DNA of 64,000 bases, from positions 1 through 64,000 of the forward strand of contig NZ_JAINDZ010000024.1 of the NCBI RefSeq assembly GCF_019802345.1. Reading direction: 5' to 3'. Each line of letters begins with the position of its first letter. Within the stretch, counting starts at the first letter, position 1. The notes under the pieces are model-generated. The model worked only from the letters and a program-made list of their open reading frames with translations. It did no database searches and was not told the origin of the DNA. Below are positions 8,257 through 16,825 of this stretch, piece by piece. The position numbers were made by a program, and so were the translations under genes. The stretch comes from Methylosinus sp. Sm6. GTDB taxonomy: Bacteria; Pseudomonadota; Alphaproteobacteria; Rhizobiales; Beijerinckiaceae.

Positions 8257-9000
8257 TCAATTCGAGCAGGAATGCGTCAGCTCACGAATCTCCTTGAAGC
8301 GACCCGATTGCAACCCGAGTTCCGCGCGCTGTTCGAGAACCGCCGCCAAATGCCGCGCGCGCTCGTCGGGCGACGACAGATAGCCGGGGATGGTCATAGC
8401 GCGACCACGCAGCGCGACGAGATCGTCGAAGCGGTCATCGGCCTGCATGATCGTTCTCGCGACCTTGGTGTCGACGTTGCAAAGTCCGAGCACCGCGAAG
8501 AAGACATCGGGGTTTTCTATTCCATAGAGCTGCGCGAGGGCGTTCAGCGCCGCCTTGGACACCGCGTAGGAGAGCATGCCGGCGCGAGGGCGGAGGGCCG
8601 AGATCGACGCCGAGAACACGACACATTGCGGCCGCTCGCTCCGAGACAGACATGCGTCGAGAACGGCCTTTACGGCGACGAGATTGACCGCCAGCGTCTC
8701 TTGAAACTCGGAGATCGACGTTTCGTCCGCACGCTTCGGCGGCGATCCGAATCTGCCTGCATTGAGAAACAATATTTCCGGAGTGGCGACATGGGCTCGG
8801 CTCAGCAGCTCGTCGACCAATGACGCGATCCCCTCGAAGCGAGTCAGATCATATCGAATGAAGATCATTTCCGGATGATCGGCCAAATCCAGGGGCGTGC
8901 GTCTCGAAACGCCGCAGACTCGAAATCCGCGCGATAGATAGAGCTTCGCGAGCGCATGCCCGATCCCCGTGCTCACTCCGGTGATGAGAACTGTCCGCAC
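8257..9000 (-). CDS. Short-chain dehydrogenase/reductase (SDR), cluster gene
   Basis: A 247-residue classical SDR. The cofactor motif TGVSTGIG lies at residues 7-14, the NAG motif in FLNAGRF, the catalytic serine in FSASIS and the YxxxK pair in YAVSK. The C-terminus (DVFFAVLGLCNVDTKVA) matches no subgroup I can name. It reduces a carbonyl or oxidises an alcohol with NAD(P)H. It starts 9 bp after the other SDR gene, so they are translated from the same message. Confidence 0.88.
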   Translation of the reverse strand: MRTVLITGVSTGIGHALAKLYLSRGFRVCGVSRRTPLDLADHPEMIFIRYDLTRFEGIASLVDELLSRAHVATPEILFLNAGRFGSPPKRADETSISEFQETLAVNLVAVKAVLDACLSRSERPQCVVFSASISALRPRAGMLSYAVSKAALNALAQLYGIENPDVFFAVLGLCNVDTKVARTIMQADDRFDDLVALRGRAMTIPGYLSSPDERARHLAAVLEQRAELGLQSGRFKEIRELTHSCSN

Positions 9001-9009
9001 GCTCGCCTC

Positions 9010-9795
9010 TCAGAACTTTCCCGCATGATAGCCGCCATCGACATCGAGGACCGCCCCGGTGATATATCCGGCTCCTGGTCCGAGGAGATAAAGTATGCTG
9101 TCGACCACCTCCTCCGGACGCGCGAACCGCTTCATTGCCGTCACCTCGATCTTTCTTCTCGAGCCTTCTGGATTGGCGGCCAGTCGCTCGGCCGTGTTCA
9201 TTCCGCCGAGAATGGGTCCGGGCGCCACGGCGTTCACGCGGACAGCGAAGCCGCCGTCGTGATCGGTCGCGTTTTCGATCGCCGCCACCTGCGTGAGAAT
9301 ATTCAACGCCGCCTTGCTGGAGACATAGGCGGCCTGATTGGGAATCGCGAGCCGTCCGGCGCAGGACGAGACGTTTACGATCGCGCCGCCGGCCGCGCGA
9401 CGAATGAGCGCGATCTCGCGCCGCAGGCAATAAAACGGCCCGCTGCAATTCACGCTGATCAGCCGATCCCAATCACTCGGCTCCATGCGCCTGATCGGCG
9501 CATGGAGACCTGTGACGCCCGCATTATTGACCGCGAAATGCAGCTCCGATCGATCGGCGAGAGCATCGAAGGCGGCGTCGACGCGTCGTACATCGCCGAC
9601 GTCACATTCGAGGAATCGCACGCCATCGCCGAGGGCCGCCGCCGCGGCTTCGCCCTTCTCCTTCTGCCGCCCCATGATCACGATGTGACTTCGCAGCTCC
9701 AAGAGCTTCCTGGCGATCTCGAATCCCAGTCCGGCCGTGCCGCCGACGACGAGGCTCGTCTTTCCCTTGAATGGCACTCCCCCCTCCTCACGCAT
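9010..9795 (-). CDS. SDR family oxidoreductase (3-oxoacyl-ACP reductase-like)
   Basis: A 261-residue SDR resembling FabG. The cofactor motif is VVGGTAGLG in place of the usual TGxxxGIG. NNAGVTG, the catalytic serine in NVSSCAG and YVSSK are present, as is the classic C-terminal TGAVLDVDGGYHAGKF. The start at 9795 overlaps the flavoprotein gene by 8 bp; a GTG at 9777 is an alternative. With an AfsA-like condensing enzyme upstream, a role in reducing a beta-keto intermediate is plausible but inferred. Confidence 0.88.
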   Translation of the reverse strand: MREEGGVPFKGKTSLVVGGTAGLGFEIARKLLELRSHIVIMGRQKEKGEAAAAALGDGVRFLECDVGDVRRVDAAFDALADRSELHFAVNNAGVTGLHAPIRRMEPSDWDRLISVNCSGPFYCLRREIALIRRAAGGAIVNVSSCAGRLAIPNQAAYVSSKAALNILTQVAAIENATDHDGGFAVRVNAVAPGPILGGMNTAERLAANPEGSRRKIEVTAMKRFARPEEVVDSILYLLGPGAGYITGAVLDVDGGYHAGKF

Positions 9796-10939
9796 ATCGA
9801 ATATGCTCTGGCCGCTTGTATTTCGGATTCACGCAGCAATACACTCTGTCGAGCGCCGGATTGGCCTTGTCTCGAAAGCAATTGCCATCGAAATGACACG
9901 CCTCGACAGCGCTCTGCCGACCCGCCAGCGACTTGGCGACGAGATCATTATCGGCGAAAATCGCGCGGGTCATACCGATCAGATCGGCAGTGCGATCGGC
10001 GAGCAGGCTTTCTGCCTGCTCCATCGACGCCGTGAATCCGGCGAAGCCGACTGGCAGCGAAGTATGGGCGCGTATATGCTGGACGCCCTCGATCAACCGC
10101 CGTCGCATTGCGAGCGTCGGATGGATCAAATAATGAAACGTCTCGCGGATCGACATCGAGCACATGATCGCGGCGACGCCCACTCGCTCGAGCGCTCGCA
10201 CCACGCCGCCGAGAAGATGCGGCTCCTGTCCCTCTGGACCGAGGCAATCGTCGACGCCCAACCGAACGGTCACATCGATGCCGCCGCGCGTCGCGTCGTG
10301 AATGTCGCCGACGACCTCGAGAAGAAAGCGCGCTCTGCGTAGAGCCGACCCGCCATAGGCGTCCTCGCGTCGGTTCGTGTAAGGTGAGAGGAAGCTGCCC
10401 AGTAGATATCCGTTCGACGCCTGCAGCTGGATCATTGCAGCGCCGGCGCTTTGCGCGAGGCGCGCCGCGTTTGCAAATTGACGACGCACCGCGGCGATGT
10501 CGTGAACGTCCATGATGCGCCACGTCCTATACTCGCCGGATGCGCGTGGCGGATATTTCTTCGGCGCGCTCGGCGCGAGCAGAGGCATTCCGGTGAATCG
10601 GCTGCCGCCCTGCGCGCCGTAATGCTGCAATTGGATAACCACCGGACAATTGCGAGACGCTCCATAGGAGAGCAGCGGCTCGAGCTTTCGTGCATGATCA
10701 TCGTCGTACAAGCAAAGGCCTCGCTCGTGCAAACGTGTCGACGGATCGATCGACGAGTTTCCGAGCACGACCATCCCACATCCTCCGTCGATGACGCCCC
10801 TGTAGAACCGCGCCAACTCTTCCGACATGCCGCCGCATTCGTCAGCCATGTCGAGGCCCATGGGCGCGAAATAGATGCGGTTCTTCAGGCTGAGGCGCCC
10901 GAGCCGCAGCGGCGCGGTCACCTCAGGATAGAGCTGCAT
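9788..10939 (-). CDS. Old Yellow Enzyme-like NADH:flavin oxidoreductase
   Basis: This 383-residue protein covers the FMN TIM barrel: KNRIYFAPMGLDMA near the N-terminus, then VIQLQHYGAQGG, IQLQASNGYLLGSFLSP and NRREDAYGGS. These are signature motifs of the 2,4-dienoyl-CoA reductase / OYE group. The C-terminus has cysteines at about 348, 354, 368 and 369, but their spacing differs from the usual CxxCxxxC...C iron-sulfur motif. The second FAD/NAD domain of longer relatives is absent. It overlaps the AfsA-type gene by 17 bp. It likely reduces or isomerises an activated double bond in the cluster product. Confidence 0.87.
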   Translation of the reverse strand: MQLYPEVTAPLRLGRLSLKNRIYFAPMGLDMADECGGMSEELARFYRGVIDGGCGMVVLGNSSIDPSTRLHERGLCLYDDDHARKLEPLLSYGASRNCPVVIQLQHYGAQGGSRFTGMPLLAPSAPKKYPPRASGEYRTWRIMDVHDIAAVRRQFANAARLAQSAGAAMIQLQASNGYLLGSFLSPYTNRREDAYGGSALRRARFLLEVVGDIHDATRGGIDVTVRLGVDDCLGPEGQEPHLLGGVVRALERVGVAAIMCSMSIRETFHYLIHPTLAMRRRLIEGVQHIRAHTSLPVGFAGFTASMEQAESLLADRTADLIGMTRAIFADNDLVAKSLAGRQSAVEACHFDGNCFRDKANPALDRVYCCVNPKYKRPEHIRYA

Positions 10940-12149
10940 AGCGCGGCGCCGCCCGATCTTCGGAGTTCGATGGCCTGGCCTCGGACAGCCTAGCCGAGGC
11001 GAGATCTTCCCGCGCCACGAAGAAGAAGTGCGACTTTATCGCCTCCTTCAACGCGACCGATTGCTCGCGAGACAAGGTGTCGAACCTCAGCACGACGCGA
11101 TCTCCCGACACGTCGAACGCGCCGATCGGGAAAGACAGAAATCCGACCCCATCGACGTGGATCGATACGCTCTTGAAGTCGTTGCGTCCCTCCAGCGCGG
11201 CCGAGTTCCTGACGGAAACGCCTTTCAGTGAAAGCATCTGGAGATCGGCGCGCAGCGAGAGCCGCTCGTCGGTTCCGACGAGCACATTGCAAAGCACGCG
11301 ATCGGATGGCGCAAACCAATGGCTGTCCGGAAAGTTCAAAATGCGCATGCGCTTGAACAAAGGCATCTTCATCGCCCCGCCCTGCAGACGGACACTCGCG
11401 ACCTCTCGTCCGTTTTGAAAAAATCGCGCCGTCTTGTCGACGAATTTCGGCATCGTGCGCGCAATGCCTTCGGTCTGGCTGATCAAGACATCGACCGCAT
11501 AGGTCGACTCGACATAGGAAGAGAAGCGCACGTCGAGCTCGGACATGGAGATCGACACGTCGCCGCGGTCGTAGCCGCTCGCGCTATAAAAATAGTGATA
11601 CATCGCTTGTCGCGCGACCTCGATGAGCATCAGACCCGGCACGTGCTCATGCGATTTGCGATAAAAGAAATAGTTCTTGGTGTCGTTCAACATTCTGTAC
11701 GAATTGACCCGCGCTTCGCTCCATCGCTCCGCTTCCGCGAGTCTGATCGCCAAGATCGCCGCATCTTCGCCGCCCACCGGCGTGACATGTGGCAGAAAAG
11801 CTCGTCGAAGATGCTCCTCGACGCTCGGCGGCAGATAGGATGCAGAAAGATGCAGGCGCTCGCCGTCACGACGATAAAATTCGGGGAGATTTAGCTCGAA
11901 CTCCGACAGAACGATCGTGGCGCTCTGGTCGATCGATACCGGGACGCTGCGGAGAATATAGACCTGTTCTTCCGCGCGATAGGTATCGAAGAACAATCGT
12001 CGTTCTTCAGGGCCCCAATCATGTACGATCGAATCGGCCAATTCCCGCTCGATGCGAGCCGGGATCAGGGCGCGAACGTCGCTCAACAGAACGTCGTCCA
12101 CATTGTCCTTATGGAGAATTTGTGGAGTAATCGGCTTTTGAAAGGTCAT
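10923..12149 (-). CDS. AfsA-type hotdog domain protein
   Basis: The 408-residue protein has the AfsA-family signature HEHVPGLMLIEVARQAMYHY at residues 167-186 inside a hotdog fold. AfsA proteins of actinobacteria condense a beta-ketoacyl-ACP with a glycerol-derived partner to build gamma-butyrolactone signals. The N-terminal 150 residues and a C-terminal domain (about 300-390) are not recognisable to me. An AAGG-containing ribosome site precedes 12149. It is the first of five tightly packed genes, so it probably supplies the scaffold the others modify. In Proteobacteria this family is not well characterised. Confidence 0.75.
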   Translation of the reverse strand: MTFQKPITPQILHKDNVDDVLLSDVRALIPARIERELADSIVHDWGPEERRLFFDTYRAEEQVYILRSVPVSIDQSATIVLSEFELNLPEFYRRDGERLHLSASYLPPSVEEHLRRAFLPHVTPVGGEDAAILAIRLAEAERWSEARVNSYRMLNDTKNYFFYRKSHEHVPGLMLIEVARQAMYHYFYSASGYDRGDVSISMSELDVRFSSYVESTYAVDVLISQTEGIARTMPKFVDKTARFFQNGREVASVRLQGGAMKMPLFKRMRILNFPDSHWFAPSDRVLCNVLVGTDERLSLRADLQMLSLKGVSVRNSAALEGRNDFKSVSIHVDGVGFLSFPIGAFDVSGDRVVLRFDTLSREQSVALKEAIKSHFFFVAREDLASARLSEARPSNSEDRAAPRYAALS

Positions 12150-12263
12150 GACGCCTTGGCCTCTTCATTGCGTTCACAATGGCCGTTCCCGGTTTTCCGA
12201 AAGCGGCAAGACTTTTTAATTTTTGTAAAGACAGCGTTTCGCGACAGCGGCGGCTCTCGGCTC

Positions 12264-12992
12264 TCATTGAACCGATTGCTTCGACTCGGCCAACGTCGCA
12301 ATGCCGTGTTCGGCGATGCTTTGCCGACCTCTTCGTTCTGCATTGGCGACGAGAATGGTGAGGATGACTCCTGGCGCGATGAAGCCGAGCGTGATGACGA
12401 GACCCAGCAGCAGATGCGTGTATGGCTCCGGCAGTGAGGCGATGAATTTCGTCGGCGAGAGCCAGGGCGACAATTGGATGAACAGCACAGCAAGAAAAGC
12501 CGCCGGCCAGGCGAGGCTCACTCTGCGTCTCGCGGCGAGCCGCCAGGCCCCGGCGACGAGCAATGCGGAAAATGCGCCTTCGAGCAGCCAGGCTCCGATT
12601 CCCAAGCTGGCCCAAAGGCCGCCGCCGAGATGGCGCTCCGCATGAGGATAGAGAGCGAGGTCGCTGTTGTGCAAAGGCAGGTCGAGCAGGAAATGAGAGA
12701 AGCTGGCGACGCCGGCGAGCAGCGCCAAGCGCGCGTCACGAAAAAACAGCGCGCCCCAGAAGACCGACAGGAGGATCGCCATGAGCAGAGAATGGTCCCA
12801 ATCGATGAAGGTCAAATCGAAATACAGATAGGGACCGCTCGCGAGATTCGGCGTGACGTGGTCGATGCCTGTCATGACCGCCAGGCCATTCACGATATCG
12901 AGAAGACCGACGCCCATCAGGATCGGCAGCGGCTTCACCGTCGGCGCCTTGGCGATGATGAGCAATCCGGCCGCGAAATGCCCTACGTACAT
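12264..12992 (-). CDS. Integral membrane protein, DUF457/YdjM-like
   Basis: The protein starts MYVGHFAAGLLIIAKA at the ATG at 12992, preceded by GGAG; upstream codons are not supported. Its 242 residues contain about six hydrophobic segments. Conserved polar residues include the N-terminal GHF, DWDHSLLM and SHFLLDLPLHNSD. These are typical of the predicted membrane-bound metal-dependent hydrolase group, whose function is unknown. It lies 114 bp upstream of the AfsA-type gene on the same strand and may share its transcript. Confidence 0.75.
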   Translation of the reverse strand: MYVGHFAAGLLIIAKAPTVKPLPILMGVGLLDIVNGLAVMTGIDHVTPNLASGPYLYFDLTFIDWDHSLLMAILLSVFWGALFFRDARLALLAGVASFSHFLLDLPLHNSDLALYPHAERHLGGGLWASLGIGAWLLEGAFSALLVAGAWRLAARRRVSLAWPAAFLAVLFIQLSPWLSPTKFIASLPEPYTHLLLGLVITLGFIAPGVILTILVANAERRGRQSIAEHGIATLAESKQSVQ

Positions 12993-13189
12993 GACGTGTC
13001 TCCAAATATAACATGCGTGTCGAAACAATTTACCTATTGTCACTTGCGGCCGGCTACCGATCAAGAATCCGGGCCGCGCCACGAAGGCCCGGCGCGGCGT
13101 GCCGATCGGAAGCCCGCGGAATGGCGTTCGATCCAGTAGAGCAAGCGGGTAGCGCCCGTCGTAAATGCGCTAACGAACCACAGCCTTGT

Positions 13190-14311
13190 TCATTCGGCGG
13201 CGGTGACGGCGGGATCGGCGTCGCGGCCGGCAATCTCCTGCTTCACGATGGGGATCAACGCCCGACCATAGTCGACGGCGTCGGAAAAGGGATCGAATCC
13301 CCGCAAGAGAAATTGGGTCACTCCGAGATCGTAATAATCCAGCAAGGACTCCGCCACCTGATCGGGCGCGCCGACGAGAGCCGTGGTGTTCCCGCTCGCA
13401 TTCGGCAGAGCGACCATTTCGGTCCACAGCCGCTTGTCGACGACCGGCCCCTCCGCCGCGGTTCGCAGCAGACGAATCGTGCCGACATTGCCCGGGGCGC
13501 CTTGCTTGAGACGGCTGAGGCTGGAAAGAGGCGCCGGGCTCGCGCCGGCCAGCGCTGTGGCGCGCGCCAAAATGCTTTCGGCTCGTTCCCACGCGGCTTT
13601 CTCGGTATCGGCCAAGATCGGCCGAACGGATAGGCTGAAACGAATCTGTTCCGCTCGTCCGTATTTTGCGGCGGCGGCCTTGATGCGCAAGATCTGGTCG
13701 CGCGTTCCGGCGAGCGATTCCGCCCACAACATGTAGACATCCGCGACTCGCGCGCCGACAGCGATCGCCGCATCCGACGAGCCGGAAAAATAGATTGGAA
13801 TATGCGGCTTCTGGACGGGCTTCACCGCGGAAAAATTATCGTTGAAGCGATAGTGCTTTCCTTCGTGATCGAACGGCCCTTCGCTGGTCCAGGCGGCTTT
13901 CAGGACATCGACGAATTCAGCCGTGCGCTCATAGCGCTCGTCATGCGACAGGTAGTCGCCGTCACGGCGCTGCTCCGTATCGTGACTGCCGCTGATGATG
14001 TTGACGGACACGCGGCCATTAGTGAACTGGTCGAGCGTCGCGAACTTGCGCGCCGCGACAGTCGGCGCGACGAAGCCCGGGCGATGAGCGATGAGCACGC
14101 CGAGCCGCTTCGTATGGGCCGCCGCGTGCTGCGCGACGACGAAGCCGTCGCCGACATTCGAGGCGTAGCCGATCAACACGCGATCGAAACCGGCGTCCTC
14201 CTGCGCCCGCGCGAAGTCTCGCACGAAATCGGGTTGGACCGCAGGACCTCTCGGCGCGAGACTCTCGGATGTCTCCTGATAATGGACGAAGCCGATGAAT
14301 TGGACTGGCAT
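13190..14311 (-). CDS. LLM flavin-dependent monooxygenase (SsuD-like), copy 1
   Basis: The 373-residue protein begins MPVQFIGFVHY at the ATG at 14311, behind a CGGAGG ribosome site. Motifs include VLIAHRPGFVAPTVAARKFA, LDQFTNGRVSVNIISG, DERYERTAEF and IYFSGSSDAA. These match reduced-flavin monooxygenases of the SsuD/MsuD/SfnG type, which cleave C-S bonds of sulfonates or sulfones to release sulfite. A paralogue of the same length lies at 29861-30982. It is divergent from the LysR gene. The exact sulfur substrate is unknown, and no flavin reductase is visible next to it. Confidence 0.88.
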   Translation of the reverse strand: MPVQFIGFVHYQETSESLAPRGPAVQPDFVRDFARAQEDAGFDRVLIGYASNVGDGFVVAQHAAAHTKRLGVLIAHRPGFVAPTVAARKFATLDQFTNGRVSVNIISGSHDTEQRRDGDYLSHDERYERTAEFVDVLKAAWTSEGPFDHEGKHYRFNDNFSAVKPVQKPHIPIYFSGSSDAAIAVGARVADVYMLWAESLAGTRDQILRIKAAAAKYGRAEQIRFSLSVRPILADTEKAAWERAESILARATALAGASPAPLSSLSRLKQGAPGNVGTIRLLRTAAEGPVVDKRLWTEMVALPNASGNTTALVGAPDQVAESLLDYYDLGVTQFLLRGFDPFSDAVDYGRALIPIVKQEIAGRDADPAVTAAE

Positions 14312-14403
14312 GCGAGCCTCCGTGACTGAAAATCCGAGCCCCATACCCTCGCGGGCGACCGTCTCACCCCTCTAGATTAGTAGATTTTGAGATGTTGAAT
14401 ATT

Positions 14404-14418
14404 TCATTCGTCAAATGA
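14404..14418. promoter_or_regulatory. Short inverted repeat in AT-rich gap, candidate LysR-type site
   Basis: TCATT-CGTCA-AATGA is a perfect 5-bp inverted repeat in the AT-rich part of the 434-bp gap between the monooxygenase and the divergent LysR gene. LysR regulators bind imperfect inverted repeats in such gaps. I see no coding sequence in the rest of the gap (14312-14745). Confidence 0.3.
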
Positions 14419-14604
14419 GACGCTTGAGAAAAGCTAATTGGCTCTCCAGGCGTCGTGGAGGTGCGGGATCCGTGGATGCGCGCTAGTTTTCCGAAGCTTC
14501 GGCGGAATCAATCGATCGCGCCGATGCGTCGCTTGCGACGGTCGACGACGTCCTGGATTCCGACCGGCCGCCGGGAGGCTTCCGAACCGAAACGGAGCCC
14601 ACGC

Positions 14605-14634
14605 TTCAAAATATATAAATATGATCGATATTAT
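14605..14634 (+). promoter_or_regulatory. Candidate sigma70-like promoter for the LysR gene
   Basis: TTCAAA (14605-14610) and TATTAT (14629-14634) are 18 bp apart in a locally AT-rich stretch, 112 bp before the LysR start. Spacing is acceptable but the -35 match is weak. Confidence 0.3.
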
Positions 14635-14745
14635 GGACGAATATCCCTCGGGGTGCTACCCTGTCTACAGAGATGCCGGACGCCTCGCGCGGTCCGCAAA
14701 AAAAAAACAATTTGTTGCGTACGGGCGTCGCAAAAGAAAGTCTGC

Positions 14746-15714
14746 ATGATGTTGCCGATCAACCTCGACATGGACGTTCTCCGCTCATTGGTCGTCGCCA
14801 CCGACCTCGGGAGCTTCGTCAAAGCGGCCGGCCGCCTCGGCCGCACTCAGTCCGCGATCAGCCTGCAGATGAAGAAGCTCGAGGATCAGATCGGGCACGC
14901 GATCTTCCGCAAGAACGGCCGAGGCGTCGCGCTCACCGACACGGGCGACGTGCTGCTCGGCTACGCCCGGCGAATTCTGGCGTTGAACGACGAGGCGGTC
15001 ACGGCGACGCGCGGCGGCGCAGTCGCGGGCTCGGTGCGGCTCGGCCTGCCTCAGGATCTCGCGGATCAATGGCTGACCGGCGTCCTCGGTCCGTTTCACA
15101 GCGCCTATCCGCATATCGTCTTCGAGGCGGTCATCGGACGCAGTCGCGATCTTCGCGAACAGGTCGCGCAAGGGGCGGTCGATATCGCCCTCGTCTTCGG
15201 GGAGATCGGCAGAGCCTGCGACGAGCCCGACGCCGTCGCCTATCTTCCCGTGGCGTGGATCGGCCCGCGCGACTTCGTGGCTCGTCCGGAGGAGCCCTTG
15301 CCGCTCGCTCTGCTGGACGCCCCCTGCATGTTCCGCAATTTCGGCATTGGAGAGCTCGACGCGGCGAGCCGGACTTGGCGTATCTCCTTTACCAGTCCGA
15401 GCCTTCCCGGGCTTTGGGGCGCGCTGGAAGCCGGACTCGGCGTGACCGTCCGCACGGCGTTCGAGCTTCCGGCCGCGCTCTGCGTGCTCGACGAGCGCAG
15501 CGGCCTGCCGCCGATCGCCGGCGTGACGCCCTTGTCACTGCTGCTGACGCCCAACAGCCGCAGCGAAGCGCTCGAGCATCTGCGATCCATGCTGCTCGAG
15601 TCTCTGCTCGCGCATCTGCCGGAAGGCGCATTGCGCGGGCCGGCACTGTTCCCGGCGCCCGCGCGCCCGGGCAGACGACCCCGCGCGGTCCCGAGGCCCA
15701 TCGCCGCCGAATAG
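14746..15714 (+). CDS. LysR-type transcriptional regulator
   Basis: A 322-residue LysR protein. The winged-helix domain covers about residues 8-65 (FVKAAGRLGRTQSAISLQMK, then LEDQIGHAIFRKNGRGV). The substrate-binding domain follows (SVRLGLPQDLAD, VDIALVFGEIG). The tail is Pro/Arg-rich. Paired ATG codons at 14746 and 14749 fit; 14770 is also possible because the ribosome site is weak. Its place between the SsuD-like gene and the hydroxyacid dehydrogenase / SfnB-like genes suggests it controls the sulfur genes on one or both sides, as Cbl or CysB do elsewhere. Confidence 0.9.
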   Translation: MMLPINLDMDVLRSLVVATDLGSFVKAAGRLGRTQSAISLQMKKLEDQIGHAIFRKNGRGVALTDTGDVLLGYARRILALNDEAVTATRGGAVAGSVRLGLPQDLADQWLTGVLGPFHSAYPHIVFEAVIGRSRDLREQVAQGAVDIALVFGEIGRACDEPDAVAYLPVAWIGPRDFVARPEEPLPLALLDAPCMFRNFGIGELDAASRTWRISFTSPSLPGLWGALEAGLGVTVRTAFELPAALCVLDERSGLPPIAGVTPLSLLLTPNSRSEALEHLRSMLLESLLAHLPEGALRGPALFPAPARPGRRPRAVPRPIAAE

Positions 15715-15858
15715 TTGAAAACCAATCATGAAAGGCTGAAGAAAAACTGGCTATTTCGCTATCCTTCAATCGGTATAGTGCCGTTGGCTCACGTAACGGA
15801 CAGAGCGGCCGACATGATCTTTCGTGAATACGAACCGCCATGCGGAACGCAAGGAGGC

Positions 15859-16821
15859 ATGACGAGATCGTCTGCGACCACTTCGTCGATCCTCGTCGCT
15901 CACCAGCTCGGCGAGAGATTTCACGCAGACGTAACGCCGTTGCTGCCGCCCGACGTCGCGCTCGCCGCCTTGTCGCCAGCGAATTTCTGGGATGTTCCGA
16001 ACGAGGCGCAAGCCCTGATCGCCATTCCGCCGCGAGGAATCGCACGACCGGAAAAGCCCTCGGGCTGGCCCGGCAATCTGCGCTGGGTTCAGACCGTCTC
16101 GGCGGGGGTCGATGAGTTTCCTCGATGGATCTTCGATGCGCCCGTGGTCACATGCGGACGCGGCGCGACATCCGTCCCATTGGCGGAATTCGTCATCGCC
16201 AGCCTGCTCACCCTCGAGAAGCGCTTTCCCGAAATTTGGCTCGCCGGCCCGCCGAACGGCGCGCCGCCGGAGATCGGCGCGCTGTTCGGCAAGACGCTCG
16301 GCCTGCTCGGCGTCGGCTCGATCGGGATCGAAGTCGCGAAGCGGGCGCAAGCCTTCGGCCTGCGCGTTCTGGCGCATCGCCGCACCGACGCGCCGAGCCC
16401 CGTCCCCGGCGTCGAATTGACGGAGCTGGAGCCGCTTCTCGCGCAATCCGATCATGTCGCCGTCCTGTTGCCCCTGACCGCTCGGACACGCCACCTGCTC
16501 GATGCGCGGGCCTTCGAAGCGCTCAAGCCCGGCGCGCATCTCGTCAATATATCGCGAGGCGGCGTCGTCGATCATGCCGCTCTTCTCGCCGCTCTCGAGA
16601 CCGGGCGCGTCGGCTTCGCGACCCTCGACGTGACCGAGCCGGAGCCTCTGCCCGCCGGCCATCCGCTGTATGCGCATCCGCGCGTGCGCATCTCGCCGCA
16701 TGTCGCCTATGGCGGGCTGCCGCTTCGCGAGCTGCTGGTCCGACAGTTCCTCGCAAATCTCGCGCGATTTCTCGCCGGCGAGCCGCTCGCCGAACAGGTC
16801 CGCCCCGAAATCGGATATTGA
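15859..16821 (+). CDS. D-isomer-specific 2-hydroxyacid dehydrogenase
   Basis: A 320-residue NAD(P)H enzyme. The dinucleotide motif is GLLGVGSIGIEVAKRAQAFG, followed by HLVNISRGGVVDHAAL with the catalytic arginine. The glutamate is in DVTEPEPLPAGHPLY and the histidine in ISPHVAYGG. These enzymes interconvert 2-oxoacids and D-2-hydroxyacids. A Shine-Dalgarno AAGGAGG lies only 1 nt before the ATG at 15859, so the ATG at 15814 (15 extra residues) is a real alternative. It ends 4 bp before the SfnB-like gene. Confidence 0.86.
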   Translation: MTRSSATTSSILVAHQLGERFHADVTPLLPPDVALAALSPANFWDVPNEAQALIAIPPRGIARPEKPSGWPGNLRWVQTVSAGVDEFPRWIFDAPVVTCGRGATSVPLAEFVIASLLTLEKRFPEIWLAGPPNGAPPEIGALFGKTLGLLGVGSIGIEVAKRAQAFGLRVLAHRRTDAPSPVPGVELTELEPLLAQSDHVAVLLPLTARTRHLLDARAFEALKPGAHLVNISRGGVVDHAALLAALETGRVGFATLDVTEPEPLPAGHPLYAHPRVRISPHVAYGGLPLRELLVRQFLANLARFLAGEPLAEQVRPEIGY

Positions 16822-16825
16822 CGCC

